DNA of 64,000 nucleotides, taken from Tribonema minus. Its lineage: Eukaryota; Sar; Xanthophyceae; Tribonematales; Tribonemataceae. How positions within the stretch are numbered: the stretch's first letter is position 1; every line of letters starts with the position of its first letter. Below the pieces are notes generated by a model. That model saw only the letters and a program-made list of their open reading frames with translations, had not been told where the DNA came from and did not search any database. The position numbers and the translations under genes were made by a program. This document shows positions 11,344-22,327 of this stretch, one piece after another. Location of the stretch: assembly GCA_017506865.1 (NCBI GenBank), contig JAFCMP010000390.1, forward strand, positions 496,001 through 560,000, in the 5' to 3' direction.

Positions 11344-11537
11344 CCGCCCCCGGATTCACCCTGTGGGGCTCGCCATCCCTTTTACCGCTCTGACTCGAAC
11401 AGCTTTTTGACACCAGCCACTCATGTGTCAACATAGAGTCTTAGCGTGCGAGTCCTGTGGGCCCAATGTGCCTCTGTTTGCAGCGCTGATCCCTGAGACC
11501 GCCGTCGAGGACGACGACGAATCGAAGAAGGGGGAGC

Positions 11538-11853
11538 TGTTACGGATTGTACATTGTGGTATCCGTGTCTGATGATGCCATTATTAGAGCATACCCCTGG
11601 TATGTTGGGTGATGATGCAGGGTTTCATACAAGTTACTCCTGAGTCAGATCCCCTGGATTGTGCCGAGGGTCCAATTGCAACTTGCCAAAAAGGCAGCTG
11701 CACAATCACTCTCTCTCCATCTCTCCCTCCTGGCACAAGACAGCTATAGCTGAGGACACCCCCACCTCCACAGGTCTCCACCAACAACAAGGTAAGTTAG
11801 CATGCTGTAGCACACTGCTGAGCTCTCCTAAAACAGTGCCACTCGAAGCAGGA
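11538..11853 (+). mobile_element. Putative 3' LTR, end not resolved
   Basis: It begins with TG directly after a polypurine tract downstream of the retroelement-like ORF, the expected position of a 3' LTR. No second LTR copy is present for comparison, and the boundary with the foldback fragment at about 11854 was used as an arbitrary end. Confidence 0.35.
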
Positions 11854-11980
11854 CGTACTTGTTATTAATTCTCGCTCAGGGCGCGAAAAAGCCCAGATGA
11901 TTGGCATTTAGCTGTAAGGAATCTACATGTCGTATATGTACTTTTATTAATTTCGCTTATGTACTTTTTATTACTTTACA
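11854..11980. mobile_element. Fragments of the 6.0-kb foldback family
   Basis: 11863-11935 matches the right arm of the element at 6024-6808 almost exactly (TTATTAATTCTCGCTCAGG, then CCCAGATGATTGGCAT and GCTGTAAGGAATCTACATG). Degenerate GTACTTTTTATTA units repeat twice after it. This shows the arm sequence is a dispersed repeat family. Confidence 0.8.
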
Positions 11981-12927
11981 GTCTGCAGCAAGTGCCTCCT
12001 GAAGCATGTAGACAGTGGAATGGCGGCCATTCTCTCATACGCCGCTCATGATGTTGTCAGTCAAAGGCATCATGTACGTGTGCTGCTGCCATATTCATGT
12101 AGAAGTATAGCATATGAGTGGGCTATGAGTACCGTGACACTGTTCCTGGCGTACGTTGCCTGAGCATCATCAGGTCCTTGGTTAAAATATGTGCTCAATC
12201 AACCGCGGCGGCGTTCGCTTTCGAGGTGAAGAAGACTGCAGTGTTGCTTCGGCTACACCTGACACCTGGTGGCTGCTTCCCGCTTTTTGTGGTTTACGGC
12301 TGTACAGTTTGCCTCAAAAGGCTGCCTGTGCGCTTGCTGAACAAGTTGAAGATCTAGATGGGCGACAACGCAATACAGTCATAGTCATTCATGCATCTAT
12401 TTACAAACTAACATGAAAACGCCATCACAACTCAACACTCACTGCTTGTGTTGCTCACCAGAAATTGTAAGATGCTGGCTTATGCTGCCACTGATGCACA
12501 GTCACATCACACACACAGCAGCATCGCACACTGACACACCTTGAACTCTTAGTGTGTCACATGATGCTGCGATGACGCGGGATCCAAATGCGGCTGCAAA
12601 GATACAGAATGGCCTTGCTGCGCCCTGACATCGAATGGGCCCTCGAACATGAACCCACTGCCTCCTGGCGCTGGACACAAGCCCCCAGCCTCTGCCTGCA
12701 CAACAATCACCATGTAGCTTACTACACTGCATTTCTTGCAGCGCCTATAATGCACTCAAACAACATCACCACGAGCTACTCCTCGTGAGCGCCTGCAGTG
12801 CTCGGCAGGAGCGCATCACAGCCCAGCGCGAGACCCTGCCGTCACCCGCCTGCCGCCCCTTGCCCCCCCCTTGCTCTGCGCCTCTGCACACGCCCGCACC
12901 CCGCGCGTGCTGCGCTGCGCTGCCGCG

Positions 12928-15419
12928 TCAGCACTCCACAAACGGGCTGCCGAACTTCTCCCGCCCGCTCATGCGCGCGACGGGCGGACTCCGGAACATG
13001 CTGCAGGGGTTTCTGACCAGCGTCGATGGTATGTTGTACGCGCCCGCACCCGGCACGTGCGCAAAGTCGTCCTCTGCGTGCGACTCCGCGGGGGTCTGAG
13101 GGTGCGCCCCGTGGCCCCCCTTCTTGACCTTGGGGGGGCCGCCGGGCTTCGCGAAGCGCGAAGCTTGGTGCGTGGTTTTCCTGGAGTCCACCTGAGCATC
13201 ACCACGCACGTTGTTTAGAGAGCTTGATGTGAGTTGGCAAGCACGATGAACTGGCTGTCGTGTTCTGCCAGCAAGTGTGAGATGCCCGTGTGCAGTGATT
13301 GTGAATCTTCGGGCGTGATGATGTTTCTGCTCTGGCAATCATCACTCGGGTGCGAAAGGCATGAAACTGGCCAAGTGATGTCTGCTGAGGGCGTCACACG
13401 TATGTTCGGATACTGACTAGCTTCAGCATCAGACAATGCGCTGCTGCTGAATGCGACCCGGATGAAGACGGGTGTCGTGCCAAAAATGCACTTGGACACA
13501 TGGTCCAGGGTGAGCATGTGCATGCCCCCTCTTTCCCCTAGTGACACACAGCATTGTTTTGTAGCATCCGCTAATGTTGTCAATATGTCACTCAGCAGCC
13601 CCTCATGTCCTAGCGCTTGGTAAACGCCGTCCCATTGCATACTACTAGCAAGCGGTCGACAAACTCCGCGGTGGCAGTTGATGATTACGAAATTGCATCG
13701 ACTCAGCTCAGCAAGTGGCGGCCTGCAGCAAACAGTGCACGATTAATCAACCATCCACAAATAAGAAAGCAACCGACATCACCTGCTTGGTGCCCAGGTT
13801 CCCTGGTATTTCATAGTCGCCAGGACCTATGTCATCAGTGCTCACGGATATAAGCGGTGGTCTGCCCCCTGTGCCAAACGCGGGCCCGCTGTGACTCCGT
13901 TTTGTGGAGAGCACCTGCTTGCCGACTGCAAAAGTGGCGGTTGTGGTAGGCGCTGAGTGCTGCTCGCTTGGTGTATGTGTGTAGGCAAGAACATGCACGT
14001 TCGGCGAACGAGCGCCCATAACAATGTAATAGAAGTAGAAACTGAATTTGGACACGTCGCTCATAGATTGCTGCATGGCGGCAACCTTGGCAAAGCGGTA
14101 GTGGCCGGCTGGCATCACCACACATTTAATTTGTTGCATGTCTTCACTCCTGGCGTAAACCGTGCTTGTGTTCTGTTCTCAGCTTACCTGCAGCTGGTAA
14201 TGCATAGGTTCCTGGTCCAGGCGATATGTCCCTCGCAGTCACCGCGTCCGATTTAGCCCAGGAGCTCCGCGGGAAGGAATATGCGGGGGGTTGCCGCTGC
14301 TCTTGCAAGTCGCAGAGTCACCACACAAGTGTACACAAGGAGTCAGCTCATACAGCAGTGCGGAGCATACATGGTGAAGGCAACATGGTGTAAATCTCTG
14401 CTTCTGCGCATGATGCGGCGCTACATAACTGCATGTGCGGTGCTCCCCTGCGAGTGACTTGATAGGAAACTGCTTGCGACGTCCTTGCCACATAGGTCTC
14501 TTCTGCCAGATACACGTGCACCCTTTCATGGAGCGGTAGGCGACACACGTCCGAGAGGCTGATGTCATTTCAGTGCTGGTCCTGTCATGCCCTCACATCT
14601 GTCATTTGTCGACTGCAGCTGTGCCACAATAGCAGTGTCCATGTCCTCACAGCCGGGCCACGAGGTCAAGCAAAGCGTGGGCACGTCGCTGTCTACTGTC
14701 ACTCGAGTTGCGCAGCTGCATGTGCGCATTCACTAGCTTCCTGGATGTTCCAAGCAAAGGTTGCTGTTGACATGAACATGTGATGGGAATCGTTCAGCGC
14801 ATGAGACATTAAAGCCAGGGTGAGCGCAACTGTGCGACACTACTCTGTCAGAGCCTCGATGTTGCATTTGTGCAAAGATAGAACGGCAATCATAGCATGA
14901 CGTCTCTGAGTCGCTTTTTCTCACCTCACTGCCCGCGATGTGGGGAATTTTGTACGCTGCTGGTCCCGGTTCCATCTGAGTTGCTCGATCGCACGCCTTC
15001 AGATCTGGTGACCCAAACTTCTCCCTGCCTCGAATGGAGAAGCATGGCGGACTTCGAAAGCAACTCCGAGGGTTTTTGAACATGGTGGACTTTATGGCAT
15101 ACGCTCCTGGTCCAGGGACATCGTCTCCACCATCCAGGAGTGCTGGCCTATCAGCGGTGCCAAATCCGACCCTAGGGGCCATGGGCACCGTCGCGTTGTA
15201 GCTGTCGATCACGGTGCGTCCCATCTTCATTTTGTTCTGCGGCTTGAGAAGATATGAAACGCGGCACTATCTCTCAGCAACGTGTCACTGTATGCGAGCG
15301 CATTCACAGCTCATGTTTGCTATTTTGCGACATTCATCTATTGAAACCAAGGGTCATGCCTCACGTACCTTGACAGCTGCATGACTGGTTTCCGCCTGCA
15401 TAGTCTCCATCGCAACCAT
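12928..15419 (-). CDS. Sperm-tail PG-rich repeat (STPGR/SHIPPO) flagellar protein
   Basis: Five exons join with fully consistent phases: 15419..15369, 15236..14925, 14296..14188, 13925..13783 and 13191..12928, giving 292 residues ending in TGA. The protein carries repeated STPGR motifs: VPGPGAYAI, EPGPAAYKIP, SPGPGTYALP, GPGDYEIP and VPGAGAYNIP. They are separated by stretches such as PAFGTGGRPP and two copies of an FRSPP...GREKFGSP block. STPGR proteins are elongated microtubule-associated proteins of axonemes; several are microtubule inner proteins. The start was chosen because exon 1 begins with ATG (MVAMETMQAE) and splices in frame. I infer an axonemal or cytoskeletal role; the specific subfamily is not resolved. 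Confidence 0.85.
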
Positions 15420-16473
15420 GCTGCTCTGCACGTGACAGTGACCTCAGCGCACTGTTTGCATGTCACTTTGCTTTGTCGACCAAAAGAGGAAGGTGGCGGT
15501 TACATTTGGTGAAACGTTATGAAGACACAGTTGAGTTGAGGCGCCTCTATAGCTGTGGTTTTGTACTGATGAGGGTACTTCGTGTGGACTTTCAGAGTGC
15601 ATACATAGGTTGAATTTGTGCGCTTCCTGTTTCTGATTCATGAATGCTTCGTCTATATCTGAGATTGCTGCTCAGATCCAAGCCATAGGCAACACTTCGA
15701 CCAAAGGAGTACACGTTGCAGACAACAACCCAAGGCAGCAGAGCTGCGCCCATCGTGAAACAAAGGAGGCGGCACATGCCACCCCTCATTTGAGCAACAA
15801 GCAACCTCTCCTGCATACACCAATTATACAAGAGAGCTGAACAAAACAGCAAGCAGACCAGGTAGTCAACAGGTGTGAAAGCATCTATCATTGATTGTGT
15901 GTGGTGTGATGCGAAGCAATCCGGTAAGCCGGCGCTGATACAAAACCCGACCGCCGAAATGCAAGTGCGTTTTTGTTTTGTTGTCGCTGTCATCCTGATT
16001 GGCTGCGCAGTGCATTTCCGCTAGCTGCAGTGCGCGCCTGTGATGTCTATGTATCCGTGTACACACAGTGGAGCTGCGCTCCTGACGAACAGACCCCCGT
16101 TGCGTCGTCGGCGCTGCCTCCACACCCTCACTGGCGCCGCGCTGTTGCGGGGGTCGACAAAACTCCCGCCGCGTGTAAGTCCTCAGCCTCTAGGCAAACC
16201 AGGCTGGCACCCGCGCGCGGCATGGAACCCCGCAACTGCACCTGGCACGTTGCTCACACGCCGCGGTGTGAGGTGCATCTGAGCGCGCCTTCAGCACTGC
16301 CACGCACCGCCCAGCAAGGCACGCCAGCGGATACAACAGCGACCGCGAGCCGCATCAGCTCGAGAGGGCTGGCAGTCCGAGGCGCCGGTGTGCCTTGAGG
16401 CAGGGGGCGGAGGGGTGGAGGAAACCGCCTCGACGCACAGAGGCATCGTCATCTCTGGCCAGAGGCCGCCCAC
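15420..16473. other. Intergenic region, no supported gene
   Basis: This lies between two minus-strand genes. It contains the STPGR promoter side (from 15420) and the 3' flank of the plastid-targeted unknown. Open frames here are short, overlapping on both strands and without family resemblance. Confidence 0.4.
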
Positions 16474-18295
16474 TCAGTCCGACGCTGAGCCGCCGAACAT
16501 ACGGCGCAGGCGCTCAATGTCAGCAGCGCTCGCCAACTGCGGCTCCTCCTCCTCCTCCTCCGCCTGCTCCGCGGCACGCTCCTCCGGGCGCGGCGCCATC
16601 GCCACGCCGCCGCCACTGCTGCTGGAGGAGGCGGCGCTGCGGATCGGGCGCCGCTTGGGGGTCTCCTTGGCTTCCACGTCCATCATGCGGGTGTCGTCCT
16701 GCTGGGTCAAAGGGCGCACAACAGCGGGAGTCAGCACCGCTGGCTGTCGCTCGAGCAAGACCGAAGAGCCGGTCATGACAGCAGGATCAGTGTGCCAGCC
16801 TGGGTATAGTGGATCCTTTCTTAGACTCACCCTACAATTGCTGCGAGTCATGCTATCGATAAGCGAATACGCAGACGAGTTGTTGTGCCTGTGCATACAG
16901 CAGTCAACAACGCTACATCCTCACAGTCACTGCTAGCCTGTCCACCACTGCAAGCGGACACCGACCTCAGTGGTGGTGTCGTCGTCGTCGTCCTCGTGCG
17001 CCTGAATGGGGGCCACCTCCTGCATCCTGCGCCGCAGCGACGCCATGATGTCCTCTTCCATGGGGCTCGCGCTGGAGCCCACGTCCAGCTCTACAATGCC
17101 CTCGCCACCGAGGCCAAGCAGGTCATCAAAGTCGTCGCTGCGGCTGACGACCGTGCTGCGCTGCTGCTGCTCCTCCTGTCAAGACGTGAACAGGTACAAG
17201 ATAGGTGTCAACAGTGACATGAGTGCCGTCTTACCTCGACATGCATGGCTTTCCTGCGCCGTCATGCACTGTTCATGCATCAGCACAGGAAGAGACCACC
17301 CGAAATGGGCATGTCCATCACAATGAATGCCTGCAAGGTTCATCACCGTACAAAAGATGGAACATGCTACTGTCGCCTGGGCCCAGCACATATGTGAAGC
17401 TATGATTGCACTTTCCACTGGTGCCAGGAACCAATAGTTGGTGCTACTGCTGGTAACACTGCTCAATCTGCTACTAAAGACTCAACATGATGAAGCAGCA
17501 CGTCGAAATTTGCACAACTTGGCTGCATGCCAGCGCTCTGCAGGCCAGTCCAGATCAGAAGTTCTAGATCACACACCCGAGCGCAGACCTGAGTGCATGC
17601 AAGTGTGAAAAACAAGCAAAGCACCAACAAAGAAAAGACACGCGGAAACTTACAAGCGCTGCGGCGGTGGTCATGGCCTCTTCGAGGGCCATGCCCCTCA
17701 CTGCGAAGGCCCTCATGCTCTCAGCGTATTCAGCCTGTGCCTTGTGTTCCTCCTCATCGTAGCCCATCATCGCGCGCATGAAGGCGGCCTTGATGCGATT
17801 CCGCAGGCGTGCCAGCTTACCCACGCGAGGAGCCCTGACCGCAGAAGGCAAGCATACAAAGAACAGCGAAAACAAAGGTGAGAAGTTGATGTTGACCTGG
17901 CATGCAAATTGCTCCTAGTGCACCGCACCACACACATGCACGGTGCAATGGAAGAAGGAGAAGCAAGCAGGTCAACACATCTTCATTTATACCGATGCTG
18001 CCCAACGCATGCAAGGCGGCTCATGTGCACAGCCTGAATGCGTCGTCACTCACTCTGCAGATGGAGATGCTGATGCTGCTGCTGGTGCCGCGTTCAACTC
18101 CTCGCCGCCCCCCCATGGTGCAGCAGACATGGTGAGCGCTGGCGCGACTACTCTGTTGGAGGCAGCATATGCCCTGGACGCGATGGCAGGCCTTGCACAC
18201 GTGCCAGGCTGTAGCGCAGGTAGGAAGGCCTCTGAGCACAAGCACATGGCGCAGGCCACGCACAGGGCCAGCTTGACGGCGCCTTGAGAGAGCAT
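16474..18295 (-). CDS. Unknown plastid-targeted acidic protein
   Basis: Four exons join in phase: 18295..18054, 17834..17654, 17175..16966 and 16698..16474, giving 285 residues ending in TGA. Residues 1-24 form a signal peptide (LALCVACAMCLCSEAF) followed by LPALQPG; the Phe at the cleavage site and the Ala/Ser/Arg-rich stretch after it suggest plastid import. The mature part has a basic helical block (VGKLARLRNRIKAAFMRAMM), a helix-prone acidic stretch, then SDDFDDLLGLGGEGIVELDV, a run of five Asp, a Ser/Gly linker, a run of six Glu and a final ADIERLRRMFGG helix. I do not recognise a family. Alternating acidic and helical segments suggest an adaptor or coiled-coil protein. The donor of the third exon (GTCGGT) is weak, but its frame agrees on both sides. 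Confidence 0.65.
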
Positions 18296-19005
18296 CTTTG
18301 ACTATGTCAATGAGGCGGCTGCAGAAACTCGCAGAGCAAAGCTCTATTGTGTGTGGTGCGTAGTTGAACTGCGGCCTGGCGAAGTGTATGAGTCAACTCA
18401 GTCAACGCCTCCACGTGCAAATCGACAAATCCCGCCACGTGTTAGCTCGGAGAGAATATCTCGCACTCCCCCCTGATGGGGGGGGTATCACGTGTTGCTT
18501 TGGCGGATTTCCTTTCCTAATGGCGCGTACCATGTTACGCACACATACACACACATACACACACTACAGTGAGCGGCTTTGGTGCAAGTGGCCAGGAAAA
18601 TAGCAACATCATAGTTGCCTAAAGTAAGACTACATTCCTCAGAACGAAATAAAAAATTATCAATTCCAAAATTTTTCAAGACATTGAAACTGCTGCCTAG
18701 GCCATTGCCAGTCGCAATCAATGTGAGCAAAGGTATTATATCCTCAAACTTTGCAAGAGTGCCTAGGACTGTGAGCTGGCTGGCTAGGGGGCCTCGCCTT
18801 GCAGCAGCATGATTGCAACAATTGCTGCACACACGTCACACAGATCGGCCTCATGAGGAGTACAAATGACTTTGGAAGCACGCACTGCTGAGCCCGACAC
18901 AACATCTCATGCATACGTCAATGGCATAAGGCACAGACACCACGGAAAACAACACCGAAGTCTAGAAAAAGCAGGATAGGCATTGAGGCATTGGTAGCAG
19001 CCGTG
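18296..19005. other. Intergenic region with AT-richer core
   Basis: Probably holds the promoter of the plastid-targeted unknown and the 3' flank of the DTWD1-like gene. An (ACACAT)n/CA microsatellite lies at about 18540-18565, and an AT-rich stretch runs from about 18600 to 18690. A minus-strand open frame of 114 codons at 18488-18832 has no family resemblance and was not called. Confidence 0.35.
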
Positions 19006-19493
19006 TCATGAGACCATGTGCTCTGCGAGCTTTTCACCAATGTCTCTGGCACGCTGGTTCACCCCATGAGCAGCCTCGAGTGTGCGTTTCGCTGGAACGC
19101 ATTGAACTGCCTCCCCGCTCGTACCGTCCTGAGCGGGGTGACATGTGCCAGCAGCGCTGCCAGTGTCGCCGCTGCTGCCGCCACTCCCATCGCCAACAGC
19201 TGCAACACCAACATCAGCACCAGCAGGGGCACTGGCACCCGCACCACCAGAACCTCCCTCCTGCGCCACACGCGAGCCATCGCCAGAGGTCGCAGCGGCG
19301 GCGACAGCAGCGGCTCTTGCGCTGCGGTTGCGCGGCTTCTGCAAGCGCCGCAGCCGGTGGGACTCCTTGGCGGCATCCGTCATGGGCAGCGGGCGCTGCA
19401 CCAGGTCCGCGTTGGTGGCGTACGCGCCGCAGATGGCGGAGCGCTGCTGCGCAAAGAGGTATAGCAGCTGCTCCAATGGTACTTGCGCCGTGC

Positions 19494-19528
<35 letters not shown>

Positions 19529-21688
19529 GCGTCTTGCAGGTTTTCCAGATCCTGCAGCGGTGGCGGCTGTGGCTGCTGGCTGTCATCGTGTGCCAGCAGC
19601 GCTGGGCGCGCCCCAGTGACGCGCTCCACGGCATCTGCGGTGATGAGGCACGGTTGTGAGCCGGGCTGGTCAGTGCTGGCAAAAATGCATGCAGGTGGTG
19701 TGCCATCGCTGTCACGCAGCAAGAACCCGCTGCGGCATCAAGTCGCAATCTTGAATCCGACGTCAGTGGCCATGCACATTCAAACTACAGTACAGCTGGA
19801 TGCCGTTTGCATGCGCATGCGTACACACGCCGCCCATAATGAATCCAAGAGTCTAGCAGTCTGCATGATGATACATTAGGGTATTATGCGCATCCTTACC
19901 GCAGTACTCCAGCATTGTGAAGTAGATGGCTTCAATGGTGCTCAGGCATCCTTCGCCGGCGTAATGCCACCTCCAGAAAGCACTGGATTTTGGCGGCTCT
20001 GCTAGTCGAATCTGCCTGCAGTGCATATTTGGAAAACATGTGTCGTGGGCTGAGGTGAAGGCATGGCCACAACAGTCAATAATTCTCAAACTATGCATGC
20101 AGTAAGAGGACACAAGTGCATGCGCCAAGAGGGAAAAAGTGATTGCGCGCGCGCAGCGCCGCACAGTTCAACTTTCCCGCAGCGGCATCTGCAGCACATG
20201 CAACCTACAATTACCAGTGCGTCTGCTCCCTCAACTCCTTTAGCCTGGATGCATGTGATCATGTAACGCTGCGCATGCCTGGACCCGTGAGCCTGCAAGT
20301 GCTACATAGACAGCAAAAGTCATCCGCAATGACAATGACATCCCTCACAGTAGTTGTTCAGTGGCATGAGGACCTCCCGAATTCCCACGCATCTCACCTC
20401 ATGCCCTTGATGACATCATGCTGCACGATGCTGTTGCCCTTCCGCCACCTGCAGTCTACCAGCAGCACCTTGCGCACTGACAGCAGCTCTTGCTGTGATA
20501 GCTCGTCCTGCAACGACAGCGCAGCGGCGCGCACTTCGGTCAATTCCACCACTGCAGGAGGCGCTGTGGCTCCATACGATGTATACGTGAGTTTGAGATG
20601 CCCATGTGACAGATTAGGAAGGCAAATTATGGAGGTGCTCGCGTGGTACGTTTAGGGCAGCTCAGCAGACTGGAGTGTAGTGCGTATCATGCGGAGGTCA
20701 CTGAGCAAGCTGCAGGCATTGCAACCTGGGGGTAGACTCAACATGCCACACAGCAAGGCGCGTGCGCTAGCGGTTCCCACAGGCAGTACGCTTGCAATGG
20801 TGATCATCACGGGCGACATCAACAAGGTGTACTTCAAAGAAGTGCGTTGACAGCACGGCTCACCCATGTCTGCGAGTCCTTGCCCGGGTATATGACCATC
20901 GTCTCCTGTGGCGCCACAGGCGGCTCCCCCTCAAATGCCTCCGGCCACTGCAGCAGCTCAACATGCGGGGACATGACCGCCGCCTGTATCGCGGAGCTCT
21001 TGCGCGGGTCCTCCGCAAACAGGACTGCCACGTGTATGGGCAAGCTCACGCGCGGCACCTGAACATGTGGTTTCGTGCATGTCACTTGGTGTGTTCATGA
21101 AGACTGTCAAATCACTGAGGGCGGATTGCAAATCTTTGCTTGAGACACAAACCATCGCTGTCGAGAGATCCTTGTTGGACTGCAAGCTCGCAGATGTGTA
21201 ATTGAGTGCGGGCACAGACACCAAGTAGAAAATTCAGCCCCTGGCTTCAGCATGGGCGCGTGAGTTGAAGTTGATGTTAATGCCCATTTTGCTATAAGCT
21301 GCTCAAAGAGACTGGACCATGCATTTGAAAACAGCCAACCCGCAGGTGCCCTTGGTCGTCCCGTCGTCTCAGCGCAAATTCCATCGGCTAAAGCACGAAA
21401 CGCAATTGAGGCATTTTTAACACGATACCCCGACTTGAACAAGAGCTTCCCTTCTCATGCGCTGCTTACCGGTGTTGGTGCCCCAACCAGCAGCAGGCAA
21501 TCATGGCAGTACCGCTTCCGCACCAAGCCGCAGGACGGGCATTTTGATCTCTCCCAGCCATCCATGCTGGCAGGGTTTGCCAAGAACGCTTCGAATGCTG
21601 CATGTTTGGGGTTTGTAAGGTTCGGTGCCGATGATGCTGCCTCTTCCTGTGCATCGCTGCTGTTGCGGCCGTTCGCAACCTCAGACAT
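19006..21688 (-). CDS. DTWD1-like tRNA-uridine aminocarboxypropyltransferase
   Basis: Exons read on the minus strand: 21688..21470, 21058..20864, about 20551..20398, 20015..19900 and 19729..19006. The DTWD1 family transfers an aminocarboxypropyl group from SAM to tRNA uridine (acp3U20 in human). Matching features, in order: a zinc knuckle (KCPSCGLVRKRYCHDC), VPRVSLPIHV, KSSAIQAAVMSPHVELL, MVIYPGKDS, the DTW motif region VLLVDCRWRKGNS, then AFWRWHYAGEGCLSTIEAIYF and PLEQLLYLFAQQRSAI. The DxTW motif reads DCRW, so Thr is replaced by Arg. The C-terminus adds an 11-Gln run encoded by CAG repeats (plus strand about 19494-19527) and an Ala/Gly-rich tail. Two junctions (20864 to 20551, and 19900 to 19729) are each off by one base in phase. 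A tiny exon is missing, a splice site is misplaced, or the gene is damaged. Start: the first ATG in frame; the frame stays open upstream to a TTG. Confidence 0.72.
19494..19527. repeat. CTG/CAG microsatellite coding poly-Gln
   Basis: Eleven Gln codons on the minus strand lie inside the last exon of the DTWD1-like gene, in the variable loop between the IEAIYF helix and the final LLYLF helix. It is probably polymorphic in length. Confidence 0.85.
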
Positions 21689-22327
21689 GATCGGCTCTCG
21701 AGCTGCACAGACCTCGGGCAATCGCTACTTCAAAGTTGAGGTTTCTTTTTTTGAGGTTGAAGTTAAAGTTCACTTGGTTTTTAAAACTCTCAGGTTCAGA
21801 TCATCGTGGCGGTCACTGCATGCATGTACCCCTCTTCCCTGATGCAGTATATTTTGGGAGCTGCCATCATCGGCGCATTGAATGTGACTGAGCGCACTGG
21901 CAGGTATGCTCTGAATGTTTTTTAGGAAGCAAGGATTTTTCAGAAAGTCAAAACACAAGCTACCTGGCGTCATCGGGGCAAAAGAGGCCAAGGTCGCAGC
22001 TGCACCGCATCAGCCCTTGTCAGCATGGCTCTCAGTCAGCCGAAACTGTTTAGGCGGCTTAAATTCAAACAAGAGGGGACCAGGTTGGTGAGCGCGCAAG
22101 TCCGCATTGGCCATGCAGCCTCACAGCAAGCTAACCTGGGAAAACCGCACGCGCGACATTTCTGCAAGGGTGAAGATCAGCGCTTTTAAGCATGCTGCTT
22201 AAGCTGCGAATTGACACTAAGGCAGCACAGGCATGGCAGCAACAAGCGCCCCAACAACAAGTGATACAATCAAGGTATTGAACCACGAAGCCGAGTCTGT
22301 ACAATGTCTCCCATTCGACATGATCGG
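21689..22327. other. Intergenic region between two tRNA-modification genes
   Basis: About 640 bp between the DTWD1-like start and the DusA stop. An imperfect repeat of the type GAGGTTGAAGTTAAAGTT lies around 21735-21770. No exon is supported. Confidence 0.4.

Larger units (their letters stand above)
11344..12927. other. LTR-like sequence, foldback fragments, then intergenic DNA
   Basis: A polypurine tract (GAAGAAGGGGGAG) at about 11525-11536 is followed at 11538 by TGTTACGG, which could be the start of a 3' LTR. Its end was not located. Foldback-family fragments follow at 11854-11980. From 11981 to 12927 I see no supported exon. Confidence 0.4.

Noticed and set aside
18488-18832. A 114-codon minus-strand gene
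   Set aside because: No motif, no splice-supported neighbours, and low-complexity CA repeats at one end; the frame appears by chance in an AT-richer stretch.
19900-20551. tRNA-splicing endonuclease subunit (Sen54-like)
   Set aside because: The segments WRKGNS and STIEAIYF first suggested this, but together with the zinc knuckle, IYPG and LLYLF motifs they fit DTWD1 in order and spacing.
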